NCBI GenBank assembly: GCA_050251715.1
Contig: JBFWMG010000055.1
Location: 1-16,829, forward strand
Source of the DNA: JBFWMG01 sp050251715
GTDB lineage: Bacteria; Desulfobacterota; Desulfovibrionia; Desulfovibrionales; Desulfovibrionaceae
Direction: 5' to 3'
DNA length: 16,829 nucleotides
Position numbers and translations under genes: made by a program. The notes beneath the pieces were generated by a model, which was not told the DNA's origin, searched no databases, and saw nothing but the letters and a program-made list of their open reading frames with translations. This document shows, in pieces, positions 6,886 through 14,576 of the stretch (position 1 is its first letter; the number at the start of each line of letters is the position of its first letter).

Positions 6886-9306
6886 TCACATGCCGCGCAC
6901 CCCCCACAACCGCCGCAGCGTATCCCCCGGCAACGTCCACACCGCGCGGTGCAGGGCGGCCAGGGTGGCCGCATCGGAGAGGATGGCCTTTTTTTCCTGG
7001 GCGGACAAGGTGTCCGGCCCCTGGTCCAGGGCGCGCTCCATGGCGGCGCGGTTGCGCGCGGCCGCGGCGGGCGTGGCGTGGCCATGGAGTTGGCGCAGAT
7101 GGACCGCGCACACGTCCGGCGCGCACGCGGCCAAGGCGAACCCGTTGCCCTTGGCAATGCCCAGGGGGCGGTTTGCCGAACGCAGGGCATGTTCGATCTC
7201 GCCCAGTTCCCGGATTTCCCCGGGCGGGTCCACCTCCTCCGGGATGGCCAGCAACCCGTGCCCGCGCAACGCCCTGCCAATGCCGGGGCGGCTGGTCAGC
7301 ACGGAAAGGGGGATGGCGCACACCGCCGGAAGAAAAATGGGCAGCACCCACATGAAAAAGGTGCGGTTGCAGGCGAACAGCGCCATGCCCCACACCAGCG
7401 ACATCACCGTGCCGCCCAGGTGGAACCGTATCGCCTCGCCCCAGGAGGTGGGCGTGTCGTCCCGCTGCTGGCCCTGCCACTGCGTCTCCATGCCCAGCAG
7501 CGTGAACAGCACGAACTTGCTGTGGAACAGCATGCGGATGGGTGCAAGGCATATGGAGACAAGGACTTCCAGGAGAATGCCCAGGCCCAGCGCGGCCAGG
7601 CCGCCGAACTCGCGGCTGCGGCCCTTGATCGCCACGCTGAGAAAGCCGAGCACCTTGGGCAGGAAGAGCAGCACGCCCGTGGTGGCGAGCACGGACAGCG
7701 ACCACCACGGCTCCCACACCGGCCATTGCGGGAACAGCGTCCTGGAGGCCGGGAAATAGGTTGGGGCGATGAACGTCTCCATCACCGCCTCGATGCTGGA
7801 CACGGCCAGGAAGAGAAACCACAGCAGGGCGGAGCCATAGGCCAGCACGCCGTTGAGGAACAGCGCCCTGTGGGCGGGGAACACGCCGCGCGTGAACACC
7901 AGGCGCAGGTGTTGCAGGTTGCCCTTGCACCAGCGCCGGTCGCGGGACAGTTCGGTCAGCAGGTTGGGCGGGCATTCCTCATAGCTGCCCGGCAGGTCGT
8001 AGGCCAGCCACACGCCCCACCCGGCCCGCCGCATGAGCGCCGCCTCCACAAAGTCATGGCTCAGGATGTCGCCGCCCAGGGGCGGCCTGCCGGTCAACCG
8101 GGGCAGCGCGCAATGGCGCATGAAGGGCTTGGTGCGGATGATGGCGTTGTGCCCCCAGAACTGGGCGTCGCCCAGGAACCAGTAGTGCAGCCCCGCCGCG
8201 AACAAGGGGCCGTAGATGCGCGCCGCGAACTGTTGCAGCCGGGCCAGGAAGGTCTCGCGGCCAAAGATGATGGGCACGGTCTGCAAAATGCCCACATGGC
8301 GTTTGCGCTCCATGACGCCCACCAGGCGCACCAGGGTTTCGCCGGTCATGATGCTGTCCGCGTCCATGACCACCATGTAGGTGTAGCGCGCCCCATAGCG
8401 GCGGCAGAAATCGCCCACGTTGCCGCTCTTTTTCTTGATGTTCATGCGGCGGCGGCGATAGAACACGCGGCCCGTGGCGCCGCACCGCGCCACCAGGCGG
8501 GCCCAGGCCGCCTCTTCCTCCACCCAGGCGTCCGGCGCCTGGGTGTCGCTCAAGATGTGGATGTCGAAATCCCCGCCCTGCCCCGTGCGCTCCAGGGAGC
8601 GGTACACCGCCTCTATGCCCGCGCAGACGCGGTCCATGTCCTCATTGTACACGGGGAAGAGCAAGGCGGTGCGCACGGGCCGGTGGTGCGGCGTTTCGCC
8701 CTGGGGCTTGCGGGTCACGGCGTAGCGGTCCACCCGGCGCAGGATGGTGAAGAATCCGGCCACAGCGGTCCAAAAGCCCAGCGAGGTCCAGGCGAACAGG
8801 ATGGTGAACACGGCGACGAGCGCCATTTCCAGCGGATGCGCGCCCTTGTGGGGCAGGACCGACGCCATCTGGGGCGCGGCGAACGCGGACAGGCCCACGA
8901 TGAAGGCGGTGAGCGCGAGCCGGCGCCGGAAGGCGACCTTGCGCCAGGGTTGGTTGAGGTATTCGCGGGGCAGCGTGGACGTCCTGGGCGGCCTGCCTCC
9001 CATGACCGCCTTTTCGAACAGCCGGGACAACAACGAGCGCGGGCCGAACCGTTCCGGGCTCATGGACGTCCGTTCGATGGGCATGGCGGCGCGTGGCGCG
9101 GCGTCCGGATCGGGGCCGTGCCCGGCGGCAAAGAGCCGCCGCATGGCCTCGCCGGCCGCCTCGCCTGGGGGGGCGGCGGGCAGTTCCCGCACAATGTCCA
9201 ACGCACTTTGGAGGCGCGCTTCTTCCTCCAAGGGCAGGTGCCGCAGGTAGGCGACAAGCCGTCTTCCCGCGTCTTCACGGTCCGTGGCGAGGGCTTTGCC
9301 GTGCAT
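6886..9306 (-). CDS. opgH: Glucans biosynthesis glucosyltransferase H (OpgH/MdoH)
   Basis: Inner-membrane family 2 glycosyltransferase that makes the beta-glucan backbone of osmoregulated periplasmic glucans from UDP-glucose; 806 residues, close to the usual 700-850. Seen: N-terminal cytosolic region, two membrane segments (about 128-147 and 161-190), then the cytosolic catalytic domain with FPVYNED (217-223), the DADS metal site (Asp315, Asp317), GHNAIIR (385-391), catalytic-base LSHDF (Asp418) and the RRWCKGN motif (457-463). Several C-terminal membrane helices follow from about 480 to 670, and a soluble tail with no family motif that I recognise. It starts five bases after the opgG stop and has little Shine-Dalgarno sequence, so it probably relies on translational coupling with opgG. 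Confidence 0.95.
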   Translation of the reverse strand: MHGKALATDREDAGRRLVAYLRHLPLEEEARLQSALDIVRELPAAPPGEAAGEAMRRLFAAGHGPDPDAAPRAAMPIERTSMSPERFGPRSLLSRLFEKAVMGGRPPRTSTLPREYLNQPWRKVAFRRRLALTAFIVGLSAFAAPQMASVLPHKGAHPLEMALVAVFTILFAWTSLGFWTAVAGFFTILRRVDRYAVTRKPQGETPHHRPVRTALLFPVYNEDMDRVCAGIEAVYRSLERTGQGGDFDIHILSDTQAPDAWVEEEAAWARLVARCGATGRVFYRRRRMNIKKKSGNVGDFCRRYGARYTYMVVMDADSIMTGETLVRLVGVMERKRHVGILQTVPIIFGRETFLARLQQFAARIYGPLFAAGLHYWFLGDAQFWGHNAIIRTKPFMRHCALPRLTGRPPLGGDILSHDFVEAALMRRAGWGVWLAYDLPGSYEECPPNLLTELSRDRRWCKGNLQHLRLVFTRGVFPAHRALFLNGVLAYGSALLWFLFLAVSSIEAVMETFIAPTYFPASRTLFPQWPVWEPWWSLSVLATTGVLLFLPKVLGFLSVAIKGRSREFGGLAALGLGILLEVLVSICLAPIRMLFHSKFVLFTLLGMETQWQGQQRDDTPTSWGEAIRFHLGGTVMSLVWGMALFACNRTFFMWVLPIFLPAVCAIPLSVLTSRPGIGRALRGHGLLAIPEEVDPPGEIRELGEIEHALRSANRPLGIAKGNGFALAACAPDVCAVHLRQLHGHATPAAAARNRAAMERALDQGPDTLSAQEKKAILSDAATLAALHRAVWTLPGDTLRRLWGVRGM

Positions 9307-9311
9307 GGGAG

Positions 9312-10931
9312 TTATTCGCCACGCTCGGGTTTAAAGGCGTAGCTCCAGGTTTCGCTCAACACGTCCGCGTTGCGTTTGAGAAAGGCCCGCAGTTCGATGG
9401 ATGGGTCGATCTGTCCCAGCATGCGCTCCAGCGTGTTGCGGTTCTTGAACTCAACCTGGACGGCCAGCCGCCAGCCCCCGGTCTCGGTGTTGGGATAGGC
9501 CTGCACCTCCAGGATGCGCGCGCCGGGACCGCAGGACACCACGGGAACCACGTTGGCGTCCTTGGGCAGTTTGGCCAGATCCGTCCCCGCGAATTCCACA
9601 ATGAAAAGGCGGGTGGTTTCGTTGAGCAGCGTCGTGCGCGTGGCGACCACGCGCGCACCGGGCGGCATGTTCGCACCCGGCGCGGTGTGCCAGCGCATGC
9701 GGTATTCCAGCGTGACGGGTTCACCGGGCACGGGGGTGCGATCCGGGGTGAAGTAGGCCACCACGTTGTCGTTGATTTCGCGGTCGGTGGGGATGAGATA
9801 GAGTTCCACCGCCCCCCTGCCCCAGTTGTTCAGCGGTTCCACCCACACGCTGGGGCGCAGCTCGTAGTGGGACTCCAGATCTTCATAATTGCCAAAGCGC
9901 TGGTCACGCTGCAACAGCCCAAATCCCATCACATCGTCCGCCTCGAAGCGGGACACCGTGAGCGTGGAGGGATTTTGCAGGGGTCGCCACAGCCATTCGC
10001 CCGTGCCCAGCCGCACCAGCAGGCCGTCGGAATCGTGCACCTCGGGCCGCCAGTCGCGGGGCGAGGTGGGCAGCGAGTTCTCGCCGTAGAAAAACATGCT
10101 GGTCAATGGCGCAAAGCCAAGCTTTTCCACTGGCTTGCGCATGAAAATCCGGGCCGACACATCCATGACGGTTTCCTTGCCCGGACGCACGGTAAAGGAA
10201 TAGGCGCCGGTCAGGCTCTGGCTGTCCATAAGGGCATAGACCACCACGTCCTTGGCGCCGGGCGCGGGCTTTTGCACCCAGAATGCGCGGAACCAGGGGA
10301 ATTCCTCCCCGTGGGGGGATGCGGTGTCCACGGCAAGGCCACGCGCCGACATGCCGTAGCGCTGTCCCGCCGCCACGGCGCGGAAATAGCTTGCACCCAA
10401 AAAGACAAGGAATTCATCGAGGTATTTCTTCGTATTGATGGGGCCGTGGATCCGAAAACCCGCCGCGCCCAGTTGTTCGGGCAGCGTTGGGGCCAGGAAC
10501 CGGTTTTTGCCATAGTCAAAGAGGTCGCGCGCCACGCTGACCGGAGCGCTTTTGCCGTTTTCGATGACCTGCACGGCCACTGTCTGCTGGTACAGAAAGC
10601 CGGGATGGAAAAACTGGATCTCGAACGGCCAGCGTCCGGCGCGTCCCAAGGCCGCATCCGCATTGAACCGGATGTCGCGCCAGTCGTCATAGTCCAGCTG
10701 GGCCAAGGCGGGCGGCAGGGGGGCGGGTTCCTCATAGGGCTTTTTGCTGTACGCCTCGGCCAGGGCGATGACGGAGGCAAAGGTGAATTTTTCCGCGACA
10801 TTTGGGGCGGCCGAACCGATGGCGGTGACCTCGGCGGCAACCAGGGCGCACGCCAAGGCGCAGACCGTCATGGCGCGCCAGGCACGGGCGGCGCAACGCC
10901 CCATAACATGGCATGGACGTTCGGTAATCAT
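9312..10931 (-). CDS. opgG: Periplasmic glucans biosynthesis protein G (OpgG/MdoG)
   Basis: Periplasmic protein needed for osmoregulated glucan synthesis, working with OpgH to branch or release the backbone. From ATG 10931 it has 539 residues; the family is about 510-530. An N-terminal Sec signal is seen: arginines at 12-19, hydrophobic TVCALACALVAA (22-33), probable cleavage after the Ala-Ala near 41-42. The mature part begins with the family's YDDWRDIRF block (81-89) and continues through the beta-sandwich with conserved FPWFRAFWV and Trp-rich NNWG motifs. An upstream extension to 11195 runs back through the tRNA terminator and is not credible. AAGGA is 14 bases from the ATG, which is far, so ATG 10904 or 10871 inside the signal region remain options. 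opgH follows after five bases. Confidence 0.93.
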   Translation of the reverse strand: MITERPCHVMGRCAARAWRAMTVCALACALVAAEVTAIGSAAPNVAEKFTFASVIALAEAYSKKPYEEPAPLPPALAQLDYDDWRDIRFNADAALGRAGRWPFEIQFFHPGFLYQQTVAVQVIENGKSAPVSVARDLFDYGKNRFLAPTLPEQLGAAGFRIHGPINTKKYLDEFLVFLGASYFRAVAAGQRYGMSARGLAVDTASPHGEEFPWFRAFWVQKPAPGAKDVVVYALMDSQSLTGAYSFTVRPGKETVMDVSARIFMRKPVEKLGFAPLTSMFFYGENSLPTSPRDWRPEVHDSDGLLVRLGTGEWLWRPLQNPSTLTVSRFEADDVMGFGLLQRDQRFGNYEDLESHYELRPSVWVEPLNNWGRGAVELYLIPTDREINDNVVAYFTPDRTPVPGEPVTLEYRMRWHTAPGANMPPGARVVATRTTLLNETTRLFIVEFAGTDLAKLPKDANVVPVVSCGPGARILEVQAYPNTETGGWRLAVQVEFKNRNTLERMLGQIDPSIELRAFLKRNADVLSETWSYAFKPERGE

Positions 10932-11069
10932 GGTGTTTGCGTCAATCCTTCTTATAACAACGCAAAAAATGTGATTGTTGGTGAAGCGGCTTCGGAAGTG
11001 CGTGGATGACGGCGAAGACGTGCGAGCCGTTTTGGGACCCCTCTCCTGTGAACGATGCCCAAAAAACAT

Positions 11070-11098
11070 AGTATATCCCGAAAATATCCGGTTGCCTA
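11070..11098 (-). promoter_or_regulatory. Candidate sigma70 promoter for opgGH
   Basis: Minus strand: TAGGCA (11093-11098, four of six), 17-base spacer, TATACT (11070-11075, five of six). It is placed between the tRNA terminator and opgG and would give a leader of about 130 bases. Confidence 0.45.
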
Positions 11099-11157
11099 GG
11101 GGGATGATTGGGCCGGACAGGCTGCGGCGCGGCCTGGGAGCGCCTTGCGTTGCCACG

Positions 11158-11186
11158 AAAAAAGCCCGGCATATCGCCGGGCTTTT
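11158..11186 (-). terminator. Intrinsic terminator after tRNA-Leu
   Basis: Arms 11160-11170 and 11176-11186 form an 11-base-pair stem (core GCCCGGC/GCCGGGC, five-base loop) whose T-run continues to 11158 on the minus strand. It begins nine bases past the tRNA CCA end. The flanking A and T tracts also make it potentially bidirectional. Confidence 0.9.
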
Positions 11187-11194
11187 GCGTTCCA

Positions 11195-11281
11195 TGGTGC
11201 CGAAGAGGAGACTCGAACTCCTACGGGCGTTGGCCCACTACCCCCTCAAGATAGCGTGTCTACCAGTTCCACCACTTCGGC
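11195..11281 (-). tRNA. tRNA-Leu (anticodon GAG)
   Basis: An 87-base class II tRNA including an encoded CCA. Acceptor arms GCCGAAG (5' end at 11281) and CTTCGGC pair perfectly, with discriminator A. The anticodon stem CTATC/GGTAG has one G-U pair and encloses TTGAGGG, giving anticodon GAG for CUC/CUU codons. A long variable arm built on GGGC/GCCC and a GTTCGAGTC T-loop are present. The 5' end lies 23 bases past the secG stop with no promoter or terminator between them, so the tRNA is probably processed from the secG transcript. Confidence 0.97.
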
Positions 11282-11304
11282 ACGGATTAGGAAATATCTT
11301 ACCG

Positions 11305-11670
11305 CTATTGTGCGGTTTTTTCACCACCCTCGGGCGTTTGCGCCTTGGGTGCGGACTCCTCTATCTGAATCTCCGGCTGTTGTACAGGACTTTTCACGGC
11401 ATTTTCCAGCGGCATGTCCATCACGCTGTCAGAGGTGCGCCGGGTCGGCTCGCTGATGAGATAATTGTAGCTCAGCGAGGTGCAGATGAAGATGGCTGCC
11501 ACCAGGGCGGTGACCTTGGTGAGCAGGCCGCCCGCGCCGGAGCTGCCGAACAGCGACCCGGAGCCGCCGCCGAAAATCACGCCCATGCCTTCCTTGCCGG
11601 ATTGCATAAGAACCACGATGACAAGAAAGATGCATGCGATGATGTGCAGAGTCAGAATAAAGGCTTCCAA
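11305..11670 (-). CDS. secG: Preprotein translocase subunit SecG
   Basis: Small accessory subunit of the SecYEG protein-export channel in the inner membrane. The 121-residue protein has a first membrane helix (about 4-20), the conserved LMQSGKEGMGVIFGGGSGSLFGSSG loop between helices (from about 21), and a second helix (about 52-69). A hydrophilic tail of about 50 residues follows, longer than in many SecG proteins. The start is taken as TTG 11670: AAGGAG (11677-11682) sits six bases upstream and family homology begins at once with EAFILTLHI. The in-frame TTG at 11685 would begin inside the ribosome binding sequence. tpiA is 57 bases upstream and tRNA-Leu follows. Confidence 0.93.
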   Translation of the reverse strand: MEAFILTLHIIACIFLVIVVLMQSGKEGMGVIFGGGSGSLFGSSGAGGLLTKVTALVAAIFICTSLSYNYLISEPTRRTSDSVMDMPLENAVKSPVQQPEIQIEESAPKAQTPEGGEKTAQ

Positions 11671-11676
11671 GGGTTT

Positions 11677-11682
11677 CTCCTT
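11677..11682 (-). promoter_or_regulatory. Shine-Dalgarno that sets the TTG start of secG
   Basis: AAGGAG on the minus strand, six bases before TTG 11670. No ATG or GTG fits the family start, so this site decides the call. Confidence 0.8.
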
Positions 11683-11689
11683 CAATTGC

Positions 11690-11709
11690 GACCGGCGGCA
11701 TGGCCGGTC
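11690..11709. repeat. Inverted repeat between tpiA and secG
   Basis: GACCGGC (11690-11696) and GCCGGTC (11703-11709) form a perfect seven-base-pair stem with a six-base loop. It lies just upstream of the secG ribosome binding site and has no T-run, so it may be an RNA processing or stabilising hairpin rather than a terminator. Confidence 0.6.
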
Positions 11710-11727
11710 CCGTTGCGACGTATGCGA

Positions 11728-12474
<747 letters not shown>

Positions 12475-12504
12475 GGCGTTCTCCTTGGCGGTTGGTTGCC
12501 GTGG

Positions 12505-12520
12505 CGGTCCATGCGGACCG
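12505..12520. repeat. Perfect hairpin in the tpiA leader
   Basis: CGGTCC and GGACCG flank a four-base ATGC loop about 30 bases upstream of the tpiA ATG. It has no T-run, so it is not a simple terminator. Confidence 0.55.
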
Positions 12521-12528
12521 CGCCTGGC

Positions 12529-12588
12529 GTGGCTGCCGCGTCCGGGTGGCTACCGTATCCGGCGGGTCTGCCGTATCCGGTATGCCGG
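12529..12588. repeat. Degenerate 17-base tandem repeat between rimI and tpiA
   Basis: Three units of pattern GTGGCTGCCGYRTCCGG lie at 12529-12545, 12546-12562 and 12564-12580 (the third one base out of step and more diverged), with a partial fourth at 12581-12588. They fill most of the 124-base gap. No function is recognised. Confidence 0.7.
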
Positions 12589-12598
12589 CCGCGGGCCG

Positions 12599-13093
12599 TT
12601 AGAAATCACGGCGCATGACGAGGGCGTCCTCGCCCGTGTCCGTATAATATCCCTTGCGTATGCCCACCTGGGCAAAGCCGAACATGGCGTACAGATTGCG
12701 CGCCGCCGTGTTGGTGCGGCGCACTTCCAGATACCCTTGATGTATGCCCATTTTATGGCTGATTTGCAACACCAGCCCCAAAAGCCGTTTGCCGTAGCCG
12801 CGCCTGCGGCAATCCGGCGCCACGGCCAGGTTCAGGATTTCCATTTCATCGGCGGTATGATAGAAGGAAAGATACGCCACAAGCCGCCCTTCGTGCTTGA
12901 GTCCGAACACGTTAAATACCTGCTGCGTAAAGGCCAACTGGAACTGCTCCTCCTGCCAGGGAAGGGAAAAGCACCGCGCCTCCAGTTCCAGCAACGGTTG
13001 TAGATCCTCCGCGCCAAGGCGGCTGAAATGGGCCTGGGCCGGGTCCGGCGCGCCAGGGGCGGTGTGTGGGAGAGGAGATGTGTCCATGCGCAT
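12599..13093 (-). CDS. rimI: Ribosomal protein S18 alanine N-acetyltransferase (RimI-like GNAT)
   Basis: GNAT-fold acetyltransferase predicted to acetylate the N-terminus of ribosomal protein S18 using acetyl-CoA. The 164 residues include EILNLAVAP (85-93), the acetyl-CoA loop RRRGYG (96-101) and LEVRRTNTAARNLYAMFGF (122-140). Glu123 and Tyr135 have the spacing of the Glu/Tyr pair described for Salmonella RimI, and GYYTDTGEDALVM near the end is typical. About 20 extra residues precede the fold. ATG 13093 and 13087 are both possible, the first closer to GGAGG (13108-13112, 14 bases away). No later start fits before the fold begins. The 5' end overlaps that of the divergent Nudix gene by eight bases. 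Confidence 0.92.
   Translation of the reverse strand: MRMDTSPLPHTAPGAPDPAQAHFSRLGAEDLQPLLELEARCFSLPWQEEQFQLAFTQQVFNVFGLKHEGRLVAYLSFYHTADEMEILNLAVAPDCRRRGYGKRLLGLVLQISHKMGIHQGYLEVRRTNTAARNLYAMFGFAQVGIRKGYYTDTGEDALVMRRDF
13073..13077 (+). promoter_or_regulatory. Shine-Dalgarno of the Nudix gene, inside rimI
   Basis: AGGAG on the plus strand, eight bases before ATG 13086. It decides that start and lies within the antisense of rimI codons 6-7. Confidence 0.75.
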
Positions 13094-13625
13094 ACCGTCG
13101 CCCGCGTCCTCCGTGGATGCGGTGGAATATCTGGATGTGGTTGACGCCCAGGATCGCCCCCTGGCCGTGCTCCCCTACGCCGAGGTGCACCGCCAAAGCC
13201 TGATGCACCGCTCCGTGCTGGTGCTCGTGTACCAGGCGTCCGGCAAACTCTACCTGCAAAAACGGGCAAAGAACAAGAGCCTCTACCCTGGACGATGGGA
13301 TCTGTCGGCCACGGGCCATGTGCGGGCCGGGGAATCGCGCGAGGACGCGGCATGCCGCGAACTGGAGGAGGAACTCGGCATCACGGGCCCGCGCCTGACC
13401 GTGCGCCACACCATCCCGGCCTCGCCCGCCACGAACCACGAGCACGTCACCCTGTATGCGGCGGGTGTGGTGTCCCAGCCGCCCCGGCCCAACCCGGACG
13501 AACTGGAAGGCGGCATGTTCGTGGACAGCGACGAGCTTGACTACCTGGCCGAGCATTTCCGCGACATGCTCACGCCCGGACTGGTCTATTTCTGGGAAAA
13601 GGGCATGCTCTTCGAACCGTTGTAG
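13086..13625 (+). CDS. Nudix hydrolase
   Basis: A 179-residue Mg-dependent Nudix-fold pyrophosphohydrolase and the only plus-strand gene in the window. The Nudix box matches GX5EX7REUXEEXGU exactly: Gly77, Glu83, Arg91-Glu92-Leu93, Glu95-Glu96, Gly98-Ile99. The N-terminal part (LDVVDAQDRPLAVLPYAEVHRQ) and the LYLQKRAKNKSLYPGRWDLSATGHV block resemble the isopentenyl-diphosphate-isomerase-like branch (YfcD type), whose substrates are poorly known; a diphosphate substrate is therefore only presumed. ATG 13086 has AGGAG at 13073-13077, and family-like sequence begins within about 13 residues. Its start overlaps that of rimI head to head, so its promoter must lie inside rimI. It runs convergently into the phosphatase gene, and no terminator is visible in the 75 bases between. 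Confidence 0.93.
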   Translation: MRIPSPASSVDAVEYLDVVDAQDRPLAVLPYAEVHRQSLMHRSVLVLVYQASGKLYLQKRAKNKSLYPGRWDLSATGHVRAGESREDAACRELEEELGITGPRLTVRHTIPASPATNHEHVTLYAAGVVSQPPRPNPDELEGGMFVDSDELDYLAEHFRDMLTPGLVYFWEKGMLFEPL

Positions 13626-13700
13626 CCGCCCCACGCGTTCACGCCGCGCATCGCCCCTGCCCGGTCCGCCCTGCCCGTCTACCCGCGCCGTCCTGTCCGT

Positions 13701-14495
13701 CTACGCGTCGACGTCCGCCAGCGCCCGGCGCAACGCGTCGTGGATGCGCCCGTTCGTGGCCAGGATCGTCTTGCTGCCCACGGCGTAGGGCGCGCCGGAA
13801 TATTGCGTCACCCGTCCGCCCGCCTCTTCCACCAGCAGCCAGCCCGCGGCCACGTCCCATGGATTGAGGTCGGTCTCGTAAAAGCCATCGAACCGGCCCC
13901 GGGCGGTCCAGGCCAGGTCCACGGCCGCTGCGCCGCACCGCCGCACCCCGCGCGTCAGCGGCAGGACGCGGCCCAGCATGGCCAGTATGCTGTCCAGGTG
14001 CTCGCCAATGGCATAGGGAAAACCCGTGGCGATGAGCGAATCCACCAGGTCCGAGGTATACGTCACCCCAAGCCGTTCGCCGTTGCACCATGCGCCCTGG
14101 CCGCGCACGGCCCAGTACAGTTCGTCCAGCATGGGCACGCTGAGCACGCCCAGGCGCACCGTGTCGCCCTGCCACAGCCCCACGGAAATGGCCACCATGG
14201 GAACGCCGTGGGCAAAATTGGTGGTGCCGTCCACAGGATCGATGATCCACGTGAGCGGGCCGCACGGCGCAGCGCCCGCGCTTTCCTCGGCCAGGAACGT
14301 CGCTTCGGGCAGGATGCGCGCCAGCCGTTCCTTGAGCATGCCCTCCACGGCCAAATCGGTCTGGGTCACCAGATCGACGCGCCCTTTGTGCCGCACCTGG
14401 CGGGGCTTGGACCAGTGGTCGCGTACAATGGCCTCGGCCTCGCGCACGGCGGCCACTGTTTCCTCCAATACGGCGGACCAATCTTGGTCGGACAT
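13701..14495 (-). CDS. Inositol monophosphatase family protein (SuhB-like)
   Basis: Mg-dependent, Li-sensitive-type phosphatase; substrates in the family include inositol 1-phosphate, other sugar phosphates and 3'-phosphoadenosine phosphate, so the exact one is not settled. 264 residues. Metal-binding residues are visible: Glu70 and Glu71 (AEES), Asp86, Asp89 in DPVDGTTNF, and Asp214 in NPWDVAAGWLLVEEAGG. ATG 14495 has AAGGAG (14502-14507) seven bases upstream and fits the family start; a longer frame to 14558 runs through the terminator hairpin. The gene follows mreB, but a strong intrinsic terminator ends seven bases before its ribosome binding site, so expression likely depends on read-through or a promoter not recognised here. 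Confidence 0.95.
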   Translation of the reverse strand: MSDQDWSAVLEETVAAVREAEAIVRDHWSKPRQVRHKGRVDLVTQTDLAVEGMLKERLARILPEATFLAEESAGAAPCGPLTWIIDPVDGTTNFAHGVPMVAISVGLWQGDTVRLGVLSVPMLDELYWAVRGQGAWCNGERLGVTYTSDLVDSLIATGFPYAIGEHLDSILAMLGRVLPLTRGVRRCGAAAVDLAWTARGRFDGFYETDLNPWDVAAGWLLVEEAGGRVTQYSGAPYAVGSKTILATNGRIHDALRRALADVDA

Positions 14496-14513
14496 GATTT
14501 TCTCCTTCTGGCG

Positions 14514-14556
14514 AAAAAAACGCGCGCCGTCCGCCCGAAGGCAGAGGGCGCGCGCC
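14514..14556 (-). terminator. Long hairpin terminator between mreB and the phosphatase
   Basis: On the minus strand the outer arms (14547-14555 with 14520-14528) pair over nine positions including one G-U. After one mismatch the inner arms (14540-14545 with 14530-14535) extend the stem to a TTCG tetraloop, and seven T follow (14514-14520). It begins 21 bases past the mreB stop and ends seven bases before the next Shine-Dalgarno. Confidence 0.9.
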
Positions 14557-14576
14557 AAACTTCCCGATATGCCGTG

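Noticed and set aside
6949..9342. A 797-codon plus-strand frame opposite opgH
   Set aside because: Mirror frame of a confidently identified OpgH with a low-complexity Gln/His/Gly-rich translation and no family resemblance.
9093..11009. A 638-codon plus-strand frame opposite opgG
   Set aside because: Same mirror-frame effect; it spans the opgG-opgH junction and has no start signals or domains.
10932..11195. An N-terminal extension of opgG back to 11195
   Set aside because: It would begin at the tRNA 3' end and translate the terminator hairpin; the signal peptide begins at or after 10931.
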